Shown here one piece after another: positions 47,663-60,770 of a stretch of 64,000 nucleotides of DNA (its first letter is position 1; each line of letters begins with the position of its first letter). Made by a program: the position numbers and the translations under genes. The stretch spans positions 387,889,037-387,953,036 of the forward strand of contig NC_080672.1 of assembly GCF_030247195.1 (NCBI RefSeq), given 5' to 3'. Below the pieces are notes generated by a model. The model saw only the letters and a program-made list of their open reading frames with translations, ran no database searches and was not told where the DNA came from. The DNA comes from Topomyia yanbarensis. Lineage: Eukaryota > Arthropoda > Insecta > Diptera > Culicidae.

Positions 47663-48957
47663 AAAGTCGAACACGAAATTATTGCGACACATTCAACAGG
47701 GCATAACTTTTTTACCATTTGGTAAAAATCAACCAAATTTTGTACACTTTCTCATTGATGTGTATTGTTTACATGCTGTCAAACTCGAAGTCGTGTTTTT
47801 CGATTCAACGAAAATGGAGGTGAACCAACGCGAGTCGAGAGAACAAATTCTTTCCAAACACCTGGAATTTCCTGACCTGTCGCACCGGCAGTTGGGAAAA
47901 ATGTTGAACATTCACCATTTAACCGTCTCCAGAGTGTTGAAACGGTTCCAGGAGCGGTTGACGTTGGACCACGGCAAAGGAGCTGGAAGAAAATCGGGAC
48001 CGGAGAACAAAAAGACGGAGGGAAAGGTGAAGCGGATTACTAAAGCAAATCCCAACGTCTCAAGCCGTGATTTGGCTAAAAAGATCGGCATGTCGCAGAG
48101 CTACGTCCAGAATGCAAAGAAGAGAGCTGGACTACATACATACAAGGTACAGAACTTCCCAAAGCGCGATGAGCGGCAACAATCGATGGCTAAAACTCGG
48201 GCACGGAAGCTCTACGAGAAGATGCTGACAAAATATGGCTGCTGTGTGATAGACGTCGAAACGTATATAAAAGCCGATTTTAAGGAAATTCCGGGGTTGG
48301 AGTTTTTCACCGGCAAGAGTAAGTTCTATGTGGACGACAAATTTAAGAAGAAGAAAATGTCGAAGTTCGCCTCCAAATATCTCATTTGGCAGGCCATCTG
48401 CTCTTGCGGTCTGAGGAGTGAGCCTTTCGTGACAAAGGGCACAGTAAATGGCGAAATCTACAAATGTGAGTGCCTCGAGAAGCGCCGTTTGCCGTTCTTG
48501 CAGCAGCACGACGAAGCTCCGTTATTTTGGCCAGATTTGGCATCATGCCACTATTCTAAAAGTGTCCTGGAGTGGTATGAGGCCAATTCTGTCCATTTTG
48601 TTCCAAAGGACATGAATCCGCCAAACTGTCCGGAGCTGCGCCCGGTGGAGCAGTACTGGGCAATGATGAAGCGGGAACTTCGGAAGAGCAAGAAGACAGT
48701 CAAAGACGAGAAGGACATGTTAAGAAAATGGAAAAAAACTGAGAAACTGGTACCGGATGACACTGTAAAGACTTTGATGGAGGGCATCAAGCGAAAATGC
48801 GTTCAATTTTACACTCAAGGCTCCATCGATTAACTTTTCTTTTGATTTTTGAGGTAAATATATGTGTAAAACTACCCTAAAATTTTGGTTTGATTTAAAC
48901 ATTATAAGAAAATTGGCATGACATTTTCGGTGTCGCAATAATTTCGTGTTCGCCCTT
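47663..48957 (+). mobile_element. ITmD37E (Tc1/mariner superfamily) transposon, complete
   Basis: Terminal inverted repeats at 47663-47690 and 48930-48957 are identical over a 23-bp core beginning CGAACACGAAATTATTG, with two mismatches at the outer edge. TA dinucleotides at 47661-47662 and 48958-48959 are the target duplication. The 1,295-bp length and single transposase gene match the DD37E family described in mosquitoes. Confidence 0.9.
47814..48833 (+). CDS. ITmD37E transposase (probably inactive)
   Basis: 339 residues from the first ATG behind the left inverted repeat; an upstream non-ATG extension reading into the repeat is not used. Residues about 1-110 form paired helix-turn-helix DNA-binding modules, with a GRKSGP linker near 58-63. 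The catalytic half has D241 (WPDLASCHYS) and E279 (RPVEQYW), 37 residues apart, which defines DD37E. The first acidic motif reads I-D147-V148-E149-T-Y. In relatives the aspartate just before the glutamate is catalytic, and here that position is valine, one base change from aspartate. If that alignment is right the enzyme cannot cut DNA although the frame is fully open. The function would be cut-and-paste transposition in the nucleus. Confidence 0.9.
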   Translation: MEVNQRESREQILSKHLEFPDLSHRQLGKMLNIHHLTVSRVLKRFQERLTLDHGKGAGRKSGPENKKTEGKVKRITKANPNVSSRDLAKKIGMSQSYVQNAKKRAGLHTYKVQNFPKRDERQQSMAKTRARKLYEKMLTKYGCCVIDVETYIKADFKEIPGLEFFTGKSKFYVDDKFKKKKMSKFASKYLIWQAICSCGLRSEPFVTKGTVNGEIYKCECLEKRRLPFLQQHDEAPLFWPDLASCHYSKSVLEWYEANSVHFVPKDMNPPNCPELRPVEQYWAMMKRELRKSKKTVKDEKDMLRKWKKTEKLVPDDTVKTLMEGIKRKCVQFYTQGSID

Positions 48958-49014
48958 TATGCTTGAATGTAATGCCTAGTGTTTATAATAAGAGTACAGA
49001 GCGCAGAGTATGCA

Positions 49015-49254
49015 CCAGGGTTACCATATTCACTGATTTTTTTTCACAATTTTTGATCACAGATTCTTTTTCACAGATGACAGATTTTTGGCATTTTGAT
49101 AAAAATTTCACAGATTTTCACAGATTTTTGGAAATATTGCGGTTTTTCACAGATTTTTTGGATATTTATCACAGATTTTTTTCCTGTTTTAGTCATCACA
49201 GATGGCAAAATATTTTTTTTGGCCCAAGCACAGATTTCAATTTGGCATCCCTGG
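49015..49254. mobile_element. MITE with CCAGGG ends and TATGCA duplication
   Basis: A 240-bp element whose ends are CCAGGG(T/A)T(A/G)CCA, inverted. The 6-mer TATGCA flanks both sides (49009-49014 and 49255-49260). The interior repeats CACAGATTTTT about eight times. A short duplication of this size would suit several superfamilies; a TATGCAC 7-mer is also possible. Confidence 0.7.
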
Positions 49255-49260
49255 TATGCA

Positions 49261-51232
<1,972 letters not shown>

Positions 51233-51485
51233 TACTGCCCATAAAAGCATAAGAGTCCCATATGGATTTTTGACGAAAGTGAGTTATCTGTTGGATTGTA
51301 CTCTGTATCACCACCGAATCACAATGAACAAATAAGATTACCAGGTTTGTTATGAAAATACCGAAAAAATACCAAAACATGGTTATCCCATCCATAAGGC
51401 TCAATGAGAATGTAAATCTTCAAAAGTGTTTTTCTCGGCTTGCTGTTTTTCAATATGGGACTCTTATGCTTTTATGGGCAGTGTA
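51233..51485. mobile_element. TA-flanked MITE with 29-bp terminal inverted repeats
   Basis: The left (51235-51263) and inverted right (51453-51481) ends are identical: CTGCCCATAAAAGCATAAG and onward to CCCATAT. TA lies at both borders, with a 2-base asymmetry on the left. About 250 bp, non-coding, Tc1/mariner-type by target site. Confidence 0.75.
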
Positions 51486-51519
51486 GGCACCATTCTATAA
51501 GTGAAAACGGAAATCAACG

Positions 51520-52691
51520 TAGGGGAACATGGGGAGACTTGGGGTTATTGTGCGTCTTCATGATTTTTTGCAGAATTTTAATTTTTGAAAAGTTACAAAA
51601 GTTTTTCTGTGGGGAGACTTGACCAAGAAAATTTTGAAAAATCATAGCAAAAAATAATGATATAAAACATACTGTAATATTTCTGTTTCAAATTGTCGAG
51701 ATCCTTAGGTAGCAGTACAAAAATATAAAAGGGTTGCATTTGATAATTTTCGATTTTTAATGCATTTCTTTTTAAAGATTAACTGTACTGCTTGCATTGC
51801 ATGTTCACACGTCACAAAATCAGTCCTACTATTGCTAGCTTTGTTTACTAATACTAAAATATGAAGACTTATGTTTGAGATGGGATTTTTATGGCGTGAT
51901 TAACATTAACAGTAGATACCAAAGCATAATAAATATCAGGAATATTGTATCTTTCTTCAGCTAATTGCCACTTGGTCAAGTCTCCCCATAAAATCTTGGT
52001 CAAGTCTCCCCAACATTAGTTATTGCGTTCAATGTCATGCATAACTATTATAACTATTCCAATGTTCCAATTTACACACCTAGAAAAAATAGTGTAAATT
52101 TACGTCTCCTGACCCTGACATATACGAGCATCAAAAATGACTTAGTTTTACGTTTGATTTTAATTTTACATGACGTTTAATTTCCTGAATCATGTAGTTT
52201 TACTCTACATAGAGCGTTTGTTCTGAATGGTATGAAGTGTAATTTTATGTCATTGCGCATGTAAAGTATATGTATCATATAAAATTAAACGGAACACGGT
52301 AATGTTCCGTCATTTCGTGAATTACGAGTTGTTGAATTGTGTCATGTTTGCAATTACGTCACCGATAAAATTAAGTTTTTTTTGTGTGTATGTAAAATCA
52401 TTTCACTGCTACACAAGGATTAAGATGGTATATTAGTACATTAATAGTAATTAGTAGTCGAATAGATATGTCCATACAAAGTTTGATAAAAAATTATATC
52501 ATTTAATGCAAATTTATTAATCACGTAATATTTTTTGTAAGAAAAGGATTTATCATTCCAAACTTTAAAATTGCCTTAAGGGATCGAAACAAGTGCAAAA
52601 ATATTTTTGAAAAAAATTTAAGAATGGAATAGAAGACGCCATAGCCAAAAATAGAATTTTGCGCTTGGTCAAGTCTCCCCATGTTCCCCTA
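51520..52691. mobile_element. TA-flanked non-autonomous element with internal copies of its end motif
   Basis: TIRs GGGGAACATGGGGAGACTTG (51522-51541) and the exact inverse (52670-52689) are flanked by TA. The subterminal motif CTTGGTCAAGTCTCCCC occurs at the right end, twice in tandem at 51971-52012, and inverted at 51611-51627. Another MITE (52073-52390) sits inside. No transposase frame. Confidence 0.75.
52073..52390. mobile_element. MITE with TACAC...GTGTA ends, copy 2 (nested)
   Basis: The left end TACACACCTAGAAAAAAT and the inverted right end TACACACAAAAAAAAC enclose 318 bp with ACATGTAAA-like words. It lies inside the element at 51520-52691, so it inserted later. Related to 40726-40990. 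Confidence 0.55.
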
Positions 52692-53022
52692 CATTTTTTT
52701 GATAACGTTAACGTTACATTCATCGAAGTGCATTGACGATGAACGATGAAATCAACACCAAAATCGACGTCGTTAAATTCAAAAGAAAAATTCTCGATTC
52801 AACGATATCGCAAGCAGTGGACTGATTAATGATGAGGGTTTTCAAAAATTGCTTGGAGATTTGAATATTTTCAAGTTTTTTGAAATTTTTAAGAAATTAA
52901 GGGTGGTCAAAACTGTTTATTACTAAAAATGGCGAATGTTCATGATAATTTTGCTTCAATATTAAGCAAAAAACTAATTTGTCTACATTTTGCGCGTTCT
53001 AGACGTGAGAAGTTCACACTCA

Positions 53023-53976
53023 ATATCCCAAGCAACATATGTAACAAGTTTAGGAAAAAAAATCAAGCTATTTGGTTGAATATCAGTCGTAGAAAAGTGT
53101 CAATGTATTTTTTCAGACCATTAATTGTTATTAACAGACCACAAACAAGTTTTTTGCTGCTAATCGAACCGTTAAACGCGGTTCTGTTGACTAAAAGAAT
53201 TATTTTCCATTTAACAACACCGACTATAAACGTTACTTAGTAGGTGGAGCCTATTATGTTTGACAACTGTTAGTTGAAAGTAACTGAATGCTATAGTGGA
53301 TAGCAGCTGTCAGTGTTTGTGTGCAATAAGTATCATATAAAGAACAGAACACTTGGAAACTCGTCAAATACTTGCCGACACTTTAACAAAACAAATTTGC
53401 AACAACGAGATGGCGTTATCGCTGCATCTGTATTGGTTGTTTTTCTTCTGTCAACGAATCAGCCACAACGAGAAGGCGGCCATGATGCTTTCATAAATTT
53501 TTGCACCATATTCGAATTGCATATTGGTAGGCGCCATCGAAAACTGCGTCATTTGCTTAGAGCGCTATATCTTATCGTTATATTTTCATCCATTCCTGAT
53601 TTTATTTGAGGTCGCATTGAAAATATAAACGTAAAATTGAAAAATTCACAGTAAATCTAGATGCACCGGTGAAATTTAAGTATAGAAGAGCAAAATATTT
53701 GCTTTCAAATATTCCAAATTATCTTGCCAAAATAACATCGAATTATTCCAACACCGAAAATTTTCCAAACATAATTGAACTCGATTTGAAACTAGGTGGC
53801 AAAATTGATTTGTAATACAGGGTACGTTTTCATGGCAAGTTACAAATGGAGCCTTGGGCTTTTTTGGTGATGAAATAGTTGAGATCATGTTCACCCCGGC
53901 TAGATTATTACATGTGATTTGGTTTCATTATTAGTTGTTAATATTCTTTTACTACAAAATATGTTGCTTGGGATAT
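53023..53976. mobile_element. Non-autonomous transposon with CCCAAGCAAC ends
   Basis: The exact 18-bp sequence ATATCCCAAGCAACATAT at 53023-53040 is inverted at 53959-53976. If ATAT (or TAT) is the target duplication, the element proper starts CCCAAGCAAC. The 950-bp interior has only short frames (the 103-codon frame overlapping the left end is not protein-like). Confidence 0.65.
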
Positions 53977-54265
53977 ACTTATCCAGCTGCGTTGGTATTG
54001 TGCCATTTTGACGTTTGAATTGGGACAACAAATCAAACCGCTTCAGAGCTTAAAAGGAGGACGGCACATAGTATAAAAATGTGATATATCTGTGAGCGTA
54101 CTTTCAATGTCAGATATCTTAATAGTTGCTTAGTTCATGCAAGACGTATGACTTTTTGGATTTAGGAGTGAGCGTCTAACTCGTGCTAACTTTGGTGCTA
54201 GTTTGGATGTATCATCTAATTGGCACCAAGATGGTAATAGTTACTGAAGAGGAGAATCCGAAACG

Positions 54266-54424
54266 CTAAAAACACGGCAGTAGCTCCGGAGCATAGAGGA
54301 GTAAAAAATTCCTGCTACTTTTCACTCCGTTTTGCCACCAGAAGTAGAAAAAAGAGAAGGAGCAGGAACAATTTTCTCCCTGTCTACTCCGGAGCACTTC
54401 CGGTATTTCCTGGTACTGGACCAA
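54266..54424. mobile_element. Short MITE, copy 2 of the 5741-5896 family
   Basis: Shares ACACGG.AGT, CTCCGGAGTA, TTTTACTCCGTTTTGCCACCAGAAG and the right end CTTCCGGT...CCTGGTACTGGA with copy 1. The left terminal repeat is eroded. Confidence 0.6.
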
Positions 54425-55049
54425 ACTTATTTTGTCCGCGTTTCTCTCCTTGGAAGATAACTATTGTTATCAGTAGGTAAATTTCATATTTGAAATTATT
54501 TTGCGTTCCTTTAAAATCAGACCGGGGCATTTTTTACTTCTTTACCCTTTACAGAAGGGTTCTCTGGTGAGTGGCGGGAAAAGTAGTTCGATAGTATTGT
54601 GAGTTTGCTCTTCTGGAGCTGCCGCTATTGCCGCTGCCAGATGCTGTAGATTGGCGACAGCTTTCCACGTGATGTGCATCGCTGAACCGATAACGTATTG
54701 TGATTTGCGCGAAGGCTGAGAACTCGACATACAGCAGCAGAAATTGCATTATGAGCTGGAAAGTCGTAATATTGATTGGTTAGCAGCGTACAGCGCTGCA
54801 TAGAGCGAGCTTCAAAAAAGTTTGGCCGTGGCGTGAAGTGATGGCAATTTTTCTTCTTCAACTTCAATTTGATCATCATTGTAACGTAGCATTTTTCACA
54901 TCATCTGTTACATATCATACTTTTGATTTATAGTTGAAAGTTTGGATTTTGCCACAAATACTAACACGAGAGGTATTGATTTGGTTTGTGCTTTCTAAGT
55001 CTTCTAGTTTGTTTTCAAACCGAAACCATCCTACGCAGTTAGTCGAGCT

Positions 55050-55313
55050 CGACAATTTTCCGCAGAGCCGAGTAATCAGTAAATGTTTATACTGATTGTA
55101 GTATATAATTGGTTTGGGTAATTAAATATCTAAAATTTCGGAAAAGTGTAATTTGTTTCCTGATTTTCAGCGAAATATTTTCCGAATCTCAGCAAACAAT
55201 TAGAGCTTCTACTGAGATCTCTTCGAAAAAAGAATTTACCGAAAACTCAGCAGTTCAAATCTCGGCAAAAGTTGCAAAGATGCTAAGATTCGGTAAAAAA
55301 AAATTAAGTGTGT
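55050..55313 (+). repeat. Dispersed repeat, copy 2 of the 15637-16086 family
   Basis: Uninterrupted version of the repeat: CGACAATTTTCCGC, an ATATTTTCCGAATCTCAGC block and the end AAGATTCGGTAAAAA. It helps define the ~240-base insertion in copy 1. Non-coding. Confidence 0.55.
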
Positions 55314-56299
55314 AGTAGAGAAGTGTTTTCAATAACCCGCTACTTTATAAAATATTGATCGCAATTGCAATAAAACTTCTTCCGGGTCAGATCACGAACA
55401 TATGACGACTATCTTATGAAGCAAACGCTTTACTCTTTGCAAGACAGACATTGGTATACAAAAATCGTCCACATTTTCATTATTTGATTTTTAAGACTCT
55501 ACCACTCGAGTCCACCGAGTAATTTCGCTCATCATTCTATAGTGGCCAAAAACAACATCCAATCCTAACACCAACAACACGGGAGAAGTGTTGATAACAT
55601 TTGAAAACATTCGAGCCTTCGAATATTTCTTAGTGTAAACCAGTCGCACTTTCCGTTTCGTTGGTAATCTGACTGAGCAGTTAACACAACTTTTGTGTTC
55701 CTGAAATAGAAGGCAGCTGTTGTAAGGAATCAATATCATTTCAACGTTGTTTGCTCGACTGGCAGCAGGACTGATAAAAGAATTGCTAGTGTACAGCTCC
55801 AGCAGTTTGCCTGAATACATCAAACCGTCACCACTAGTCACCAGCATTTTTCAAACCCAATTTTTCAGGTACGACGGAACGCTTGCATTGGGGCTCCGTT
55901 GTACTTGGTACCAGCACCAACTATTTTCATTCAGCGTCATTCCAGCCATGACCGGCGGGTTCTAGATTCACTAAAACCCCCCTCTTTTTTCAATCTATTC
56001 CACCGAGCGGGTTTTAACGCACGGCTCAATCTACAATGTTGCAGTAAATGTTGACGTCGCCGCGAAAAAAAATCTAGTTTCGTTGAGGGAACCTGCATGC
56101 AATCCGAGCTGGTGTAGAACGGATTTGGTGTTTGTACCGCAGCTCATGTTGTGCAGAGGAAACCGATTTGTTGGCTAGTGCAAAGAATGTAAGGTAAACT
56201 GAATCTATTTTCAATCTCAATTTCAAAGCATTCCTTTAGTGGTTGTATTCCACAGATTTTCCGGCTTAAGCTAAAAACGGGTTTTCTGTATGCACTCGG
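55314..56299. other. No recognised feature
   Basis: Frames at 55491-55847 (minus) and 55747-55965 (plus) overlap on opposite strands without a recognisable domain. Confidence 0.3.
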
Positions 56300-56715
56300 T
56301 ATATAAGGATTAAATGGGTGGTAATACCTTACAATTCAGAGCGCCCGTTCTGGCCAGTAAGTACTGAAATAATGTTGGTTGGTGAATGAATTAGAATGAA
56401 TCTGATATTTTTAATTAAATCCTAAATTAGGCAATATGTATTCCGCGATTCAATGTGAGCTTGAATAACATCATACTTTGCTGTTGGAGTGTGCACATCG
56501 TCTGCATGCACATATAACCGCAAGTTTTTCCTTTCCAAACAGAAATGCTAAATGAAAAGATCTCCATCTTTAGTATGTTTGTTGATGAAAACAATCACCA
56601 TTATCTCATTTCGCTTTTTCATCGAAGTTCATACAGCTTTGGAATCACAAATCCTTTTAAGAGCTCAGAAAGCACACCCAATGCAACCTTCGAGCATTTG
56701 TGGCATACATCGTAA
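56300..56715 (+). other. Possible small two-exon transcription unit
   Basis: A TATA box (TATATAAGG, 56300-56308) precedes TCAGA (56336-56340), a donor CCA|GTAAGT at 56357 and an acceptor TTTCCTTTCCAAACAG ending at 56542. The first ATG after the acceptor (56545) opens 56 codons to a stop at 56713-56715, with no signal peptide and no known domain. Each element is plausible alone; the TATA-initiator distance (38) is longer than ideal and the peptide is unsupported. Confidence 0.25.
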
Positions 56716-57095
56716 TCTATATAGGGGTTTGGCAAGTGGGTACTTGCCGCTCTCCTCATTCGCAACCGCGAATTTAGCGCAATCATCATATCCGAACAGA
56801 AGCTATGAAACCGGTGGTGAAAAAAGCTCTCAAAACGTTATTATTTCCATTCATTCTTGACTGAACAGAAATGGAACCCAAATGGAATCAAATGCACCAC
56901 ACGCCAGCAAAATAAAAATATTTTTTGCGCGAAACTGTCTCATCATTCTGTTGATTTCCCGCCATCGCTAGCCAGGCCAATCCATAAGGTACCACGAAAT
57001 AAAACCAACGAAAACAGTAAAAGTCAAATAATGAGCTTCCGCATTTGTTCAACAAAGCCACCGTCATTTGGTATTATTTGCTGCCAGTGCACTCA

Positions 57096-57578
57096 TTAAC
57101 CCCTTTATGACCATGATGATTTGAAAAAATGTGGGTTTTAAATAGCTATAACTTTTGAATTGGGACAAGATTTTCTTACACAAACAAGTTTGAGCATTAA
57201 CAGTTATTGGTATTATCTGTAGAACGGAATTATTCTGATTGGATTCCGTTGGAGCAGTGCTGCCAGAAACAATTTTAGAGAACGGGGAATAAATAAATTT
57301 CGAGGCATTTTCGTTATCTTTAATTATTATTAAAAACTAGCCAATCTCATCAATTTTACATATTATTTCAACCTTTTGCGTGCAATGGGGGTATTGTAAA
57401 TATTATAAAAGAATAGGATTGAGCTTTGGAAGCTGAAAATTGAAGTTTTGGCATTGCGAATGAATCTTCTATTTTTATCAAAACAAACTTCTTTGTTGCT
57501 TGCCTCCAAAAGATTTAAATTAAAATAGTTTTGGAACCCTACATGTATTACAGAAAAATATGAGCATTAAAGGGTTAA
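57096..57578. mobile_element. piggyBac-like MITE (TTAA ends)
   Basis: TTAA at 57096-57099 and 57575-57578 flank ends beginning CCC(C)TTTA, inverted. Length 483 bp, AT-rich and non-coding. Together with 30233-31604 it suggests TTAA-specific non-autonomous families in this genome. Confidence 0.6.
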
Positions 57579-58099
57579 GTACGTATTTGATCTTGCCGTT
57601 CAGAGGGTAAGGTGCTGGTCGAATGTTCGAGCTTCAGCCAGGAAGATCAGCTGGATTGTAGCACCGGCCCTGCAATTGTCCTGTACGCTAAGTATTGGTT
57701 GCAAAACCTGTCGAAAAAGAAGGTCAAGTTTCACAACGAAATGTAAGCCCGCAGGGGTTCGCTTTGGCGTTGCTTTTACTCATTAAGCAGTCAGTGCTAT
57801 TCTTCAATAATATTTTGGCAGTTGTTTTTGTTCCCCAACTCGGAACTAGTGCATTAGCGCGATGTGCAGCTTTTGTTCAATTGTTGACTTGTATTCTTGT
57901 GGAATAAGTGTATGCACATGGGAAATAAGTCTTGAATAGAAGCGTCTTCAAATGGAGTGAGCTTTTGTCGGTATTCTCTGGAAGGGAAAAAGATATCTTT
58001 TTAAGAGTCCATATTGAACTAACTACAGTTTGACATAAAAATTTCAGTTATGATGGTTCTATAGAGATGCGGGAAGACTGAAACCAAAAGTTCCAATCC
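57579..58099. other. No recognised feature
   Basis: Only a 70-codon hydrophobic frame at 57695-57907 with no recognisable family. Confidence 0.3.
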
Positions 58100-58640
58100 A
58101 TCCAAAAATCACGGTTTTGATCGAGTGCTATACACCCGGAGGTTTTTACGCAGGGGATACGCATCGGAAAAAATCGAGGACGTCTGCGTTAATCAGAAAT
58201 CCGCGTAAAACTCGCTTATTCGAAAAACCAGCGAATCCGGAAATTGATAATTGGAGCCATGTTGAAATCCCAGATGGCGGTTTCGCTTACTATAAACACT
58301 ACAATTCATATCAATCTGAGTATTAGTTGAAATGTGTTGACGGGTAGATAAAGAAAGTTAGTGATTTGGAGCCCTTTTGAATCGAAATCCGGCGGTTTTT
58401 TGTTACCATAAAACACTAAAATGGACGTTGATATGGGTTGATTAACGACTGGCCTTGAATATAAGTTATGGTCCGAGTCCCGTTTAATCAAAATTCTCTA
58501 TAATCCAATCAATAAGGGTTTATTCTGATTGGGCATGACGAGTAGATGAAATTGCTTAGCAAGCAATCTTTCTATATAGGATTGACGGGTAGATGACGGA
58601 AATCAATGGCTGACGCCATTTCGATTTCCAAGATGGTGTC
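58100..58640. repeat. Imperfect tandem-like repeat with TGACGGGTAGAT units
   Basis: TTGACGGGTAGAT occurs at about 58338 and 58583 (with a shortened GACGAGTAGAT near 58537). Neighbouring blocks repeat GTTTTGAAATCC.AGATGGCGGTTT and ACCATAAACACTAAAATGGA with divergence. Frames crossing it are not conserved between units. Confidence 0.45.
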
Positions 58641-59120
58641 TTTCAGGTCAGCAAAGCACTCGTTAGCCTTATCAATGTGGTTATTTCTGAAATGGTCCAT
58701 TGCGGTTGATGTGCCCCCATCGCTGTACTGGTCCCTGATAGAGCCTCCTGACAATAGTAAGCGAGCAGGCTTCTTTTGTAATCTGGGAGTGTTTCGTAGT
58801 AGACCTGTTACCCTGTGCAGTCTTCGACTCTTTCTTGGTAGTCTGCGGCTAAAATCTATCCCAAATCAATTCTGTCCGTAGCCAAAATCAATTTCAACTT
58901 CCGTCTCTACAGTCTTTTCCAAGAGATGGCATCCATCTCCAAGCTATGAATGTGTGGAGTCGCGGTGTTCTTTCGGTCTATCCAGAGGCTGAAGTTCGGC
59001 AGGGCAATAATGTAGTACTGGGTGGAGAAATACTGTGGGGTGTATTGATTTTGCAATATAATGCTCGCCACTGTTCTGTACTGTTCACAAATACCCATTT
59101 AAACCCATTCCGGAACCGGT
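58641..59120. other. No recognised feature
   Basis: Short frames on both strands; no domain, RNA gene or clear repeat. Confidence 0.3.
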
Positions 59121-59248
59121 TCGGATTTCTGAATTGAGTCAGTATGGATACCAACTCAAACGCAACAACCGATTACGACTTAATCGGTTTCGGAATGGTT
59201 TGTTGCAGTTGAGCTGGAATCCATACTAACTCCATTCAGAATTCCGAA
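59121..59248. mobile_element. Near-complete palindrome (foldback MITE)
   Basis: Arms 59121-59175 and 59181-59248 are inverted with mismatches: TCGGA.TTCTGAAT.GAGT.AGTATGGAT, then CCA.CTCAA, CGCAACAA and GATTA at the centre, around only five bases. It inserted at or beside the left part of LTR-like copy C. Confidence 0.65.
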
Positions 59249-59249
59249 T

Positions 59250-60770
59250 CAAATTCCGAATTGTTTGACAACCAAGGCTACAACTATTGCTGCAAAAAAG
59301 ACTTGCTGTTCACTGACAGCTGGCGTGAGTGGTGTGTGTGTTTTTATAATCCATCTTCCACTAAGCGACAGTGTTTTTAGGGAAGAAACTTGTCTGCATC
59401 TATTTATTGATAAATTGTGTACTATACATAGATGTGCACATGTTTAGCCCTAGAGATGAAAGGCGATAGTTCTATTGTACATCCAACGACCCATTTCAAG
59501 AATGCCTGTTCCTAGACGTACATTTTGAGGCCGTCTTCATATACAATAAGCCCCGCGCGAATACATCCACGTACCAATTGAATATGTGCGATATATTCGC
59601 ACTTCCAGAATGAAAAAGAATATTTTTGATCCTGGCACGTATTTACAATAAGGTAAAACATATAGTTGAAGAACAACACAAACCGATCTCACCAGCGTGT
59701 TGCTCTGAATTCGTTAATTGATGGCATTTCTGCAAAGAATTCTCCTCCATCTACAATCCACAATCAGTAAAAGCGTTGCATCAATTAGTCAAGTTCAGAT
59801 GGCGCTGTGACTGCTAAGTGGGTGTATTTATTGGTGGCTTGATTCGCGCACGTACATAAAATAATTCGTTAAAAATAATAAAATCAAAAGAATTCGTTAA
59901 AAAAGATAAAATCACTACGTCAATTTACACTATTCTCGCGATAGTTTTGCCTACTAACACATAACACAACAGGAGAAACGACCTACTAAGCGATTAACTT
60001 CGATTTCCTGTTAAATATACTATATGTCACCGCAAAATTTTGAAAACTATCGGAAGAAACACAAAATCACTTCAAAGCGATTCAACAGTGCTGCCGGATC
60101 ACCACTGACAGCTGGCGTGAGTGGTGTGTTTTGGATGTATTTTTGTTTTGGTCGAGCGGCGGAGGCGGTCGTCGTAATTTGAAAATTAGTGACGGACCGT
60201 GGATTAGGACATACATTCATTGTTTTCGGCCACAATAGCTAGATAACGAATGTGGTTTTGGTTCGTCGAAGTGGAGCAGCTAACTGTAAAGGAACATTCT
60301 CGCGCTCACGGCTAACAGCGAATACCGACCGTGCTCACTGTGAAGAAGCTAAGGTAAGCTCTCCTACACAGTTAATTGCTTAAGAGAACGAAGCAGCGCG
60401 GACCTAGGTTGCCCTGGAAAGTGCATTGCGGTGATTTGCTAGGGAGGTTCCAAAAAGACGCTTCTATTATTTTCCTGGCATAATATAAAGAAGCCCTACC
60501 GGAGCAGCCAACAAAACGACCTAAGAGAACGCAGCCGTTGTTGTCCCGACCAGTCGGCAGAGACCATCCGCCATTTCGCACAGCAGTAACAACGTGCAAT
60601 GACGAGAGCTTTGGAAGTGTATTAATGTTGGTATGTTCACAGTTTATTTATTTTCGCTTTTGTTGTTTGTTTAAGAAAATCCGGAAAAAATGTAATCGCA
60701 TCTAGGCCGCCCTGTCGTTTAGGGTCTGTCGGGTTGGTAAAATAAAGAACGCAATACCTAACGACTAACT
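59250..60770 (+). mobile_element. LTR-like repeat, copy C, split by an insertion
   Basis: The left piece (about 59260-59337) matches copy B through TTTGACAA, GCTGCAAAA and ACTGACAGCTGG. The right piece (60103-60770) matches through GTCGAGCGG, GACGGACCGTGG, GAGAACGAAGCAG, AGTGCATTGCGGTGA and CTAGGCCGCCCTG. A 27-bp exact direct repeat, CACTGACAGCTGG..., at 59311-59337 and 60103-60129 brackets 765 bases (59338-60102) that copy B lacks. This looks like an insertion with a 27-bp target duplication; the insert itself is non-coding and unassigned. Confidence 0.55.
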
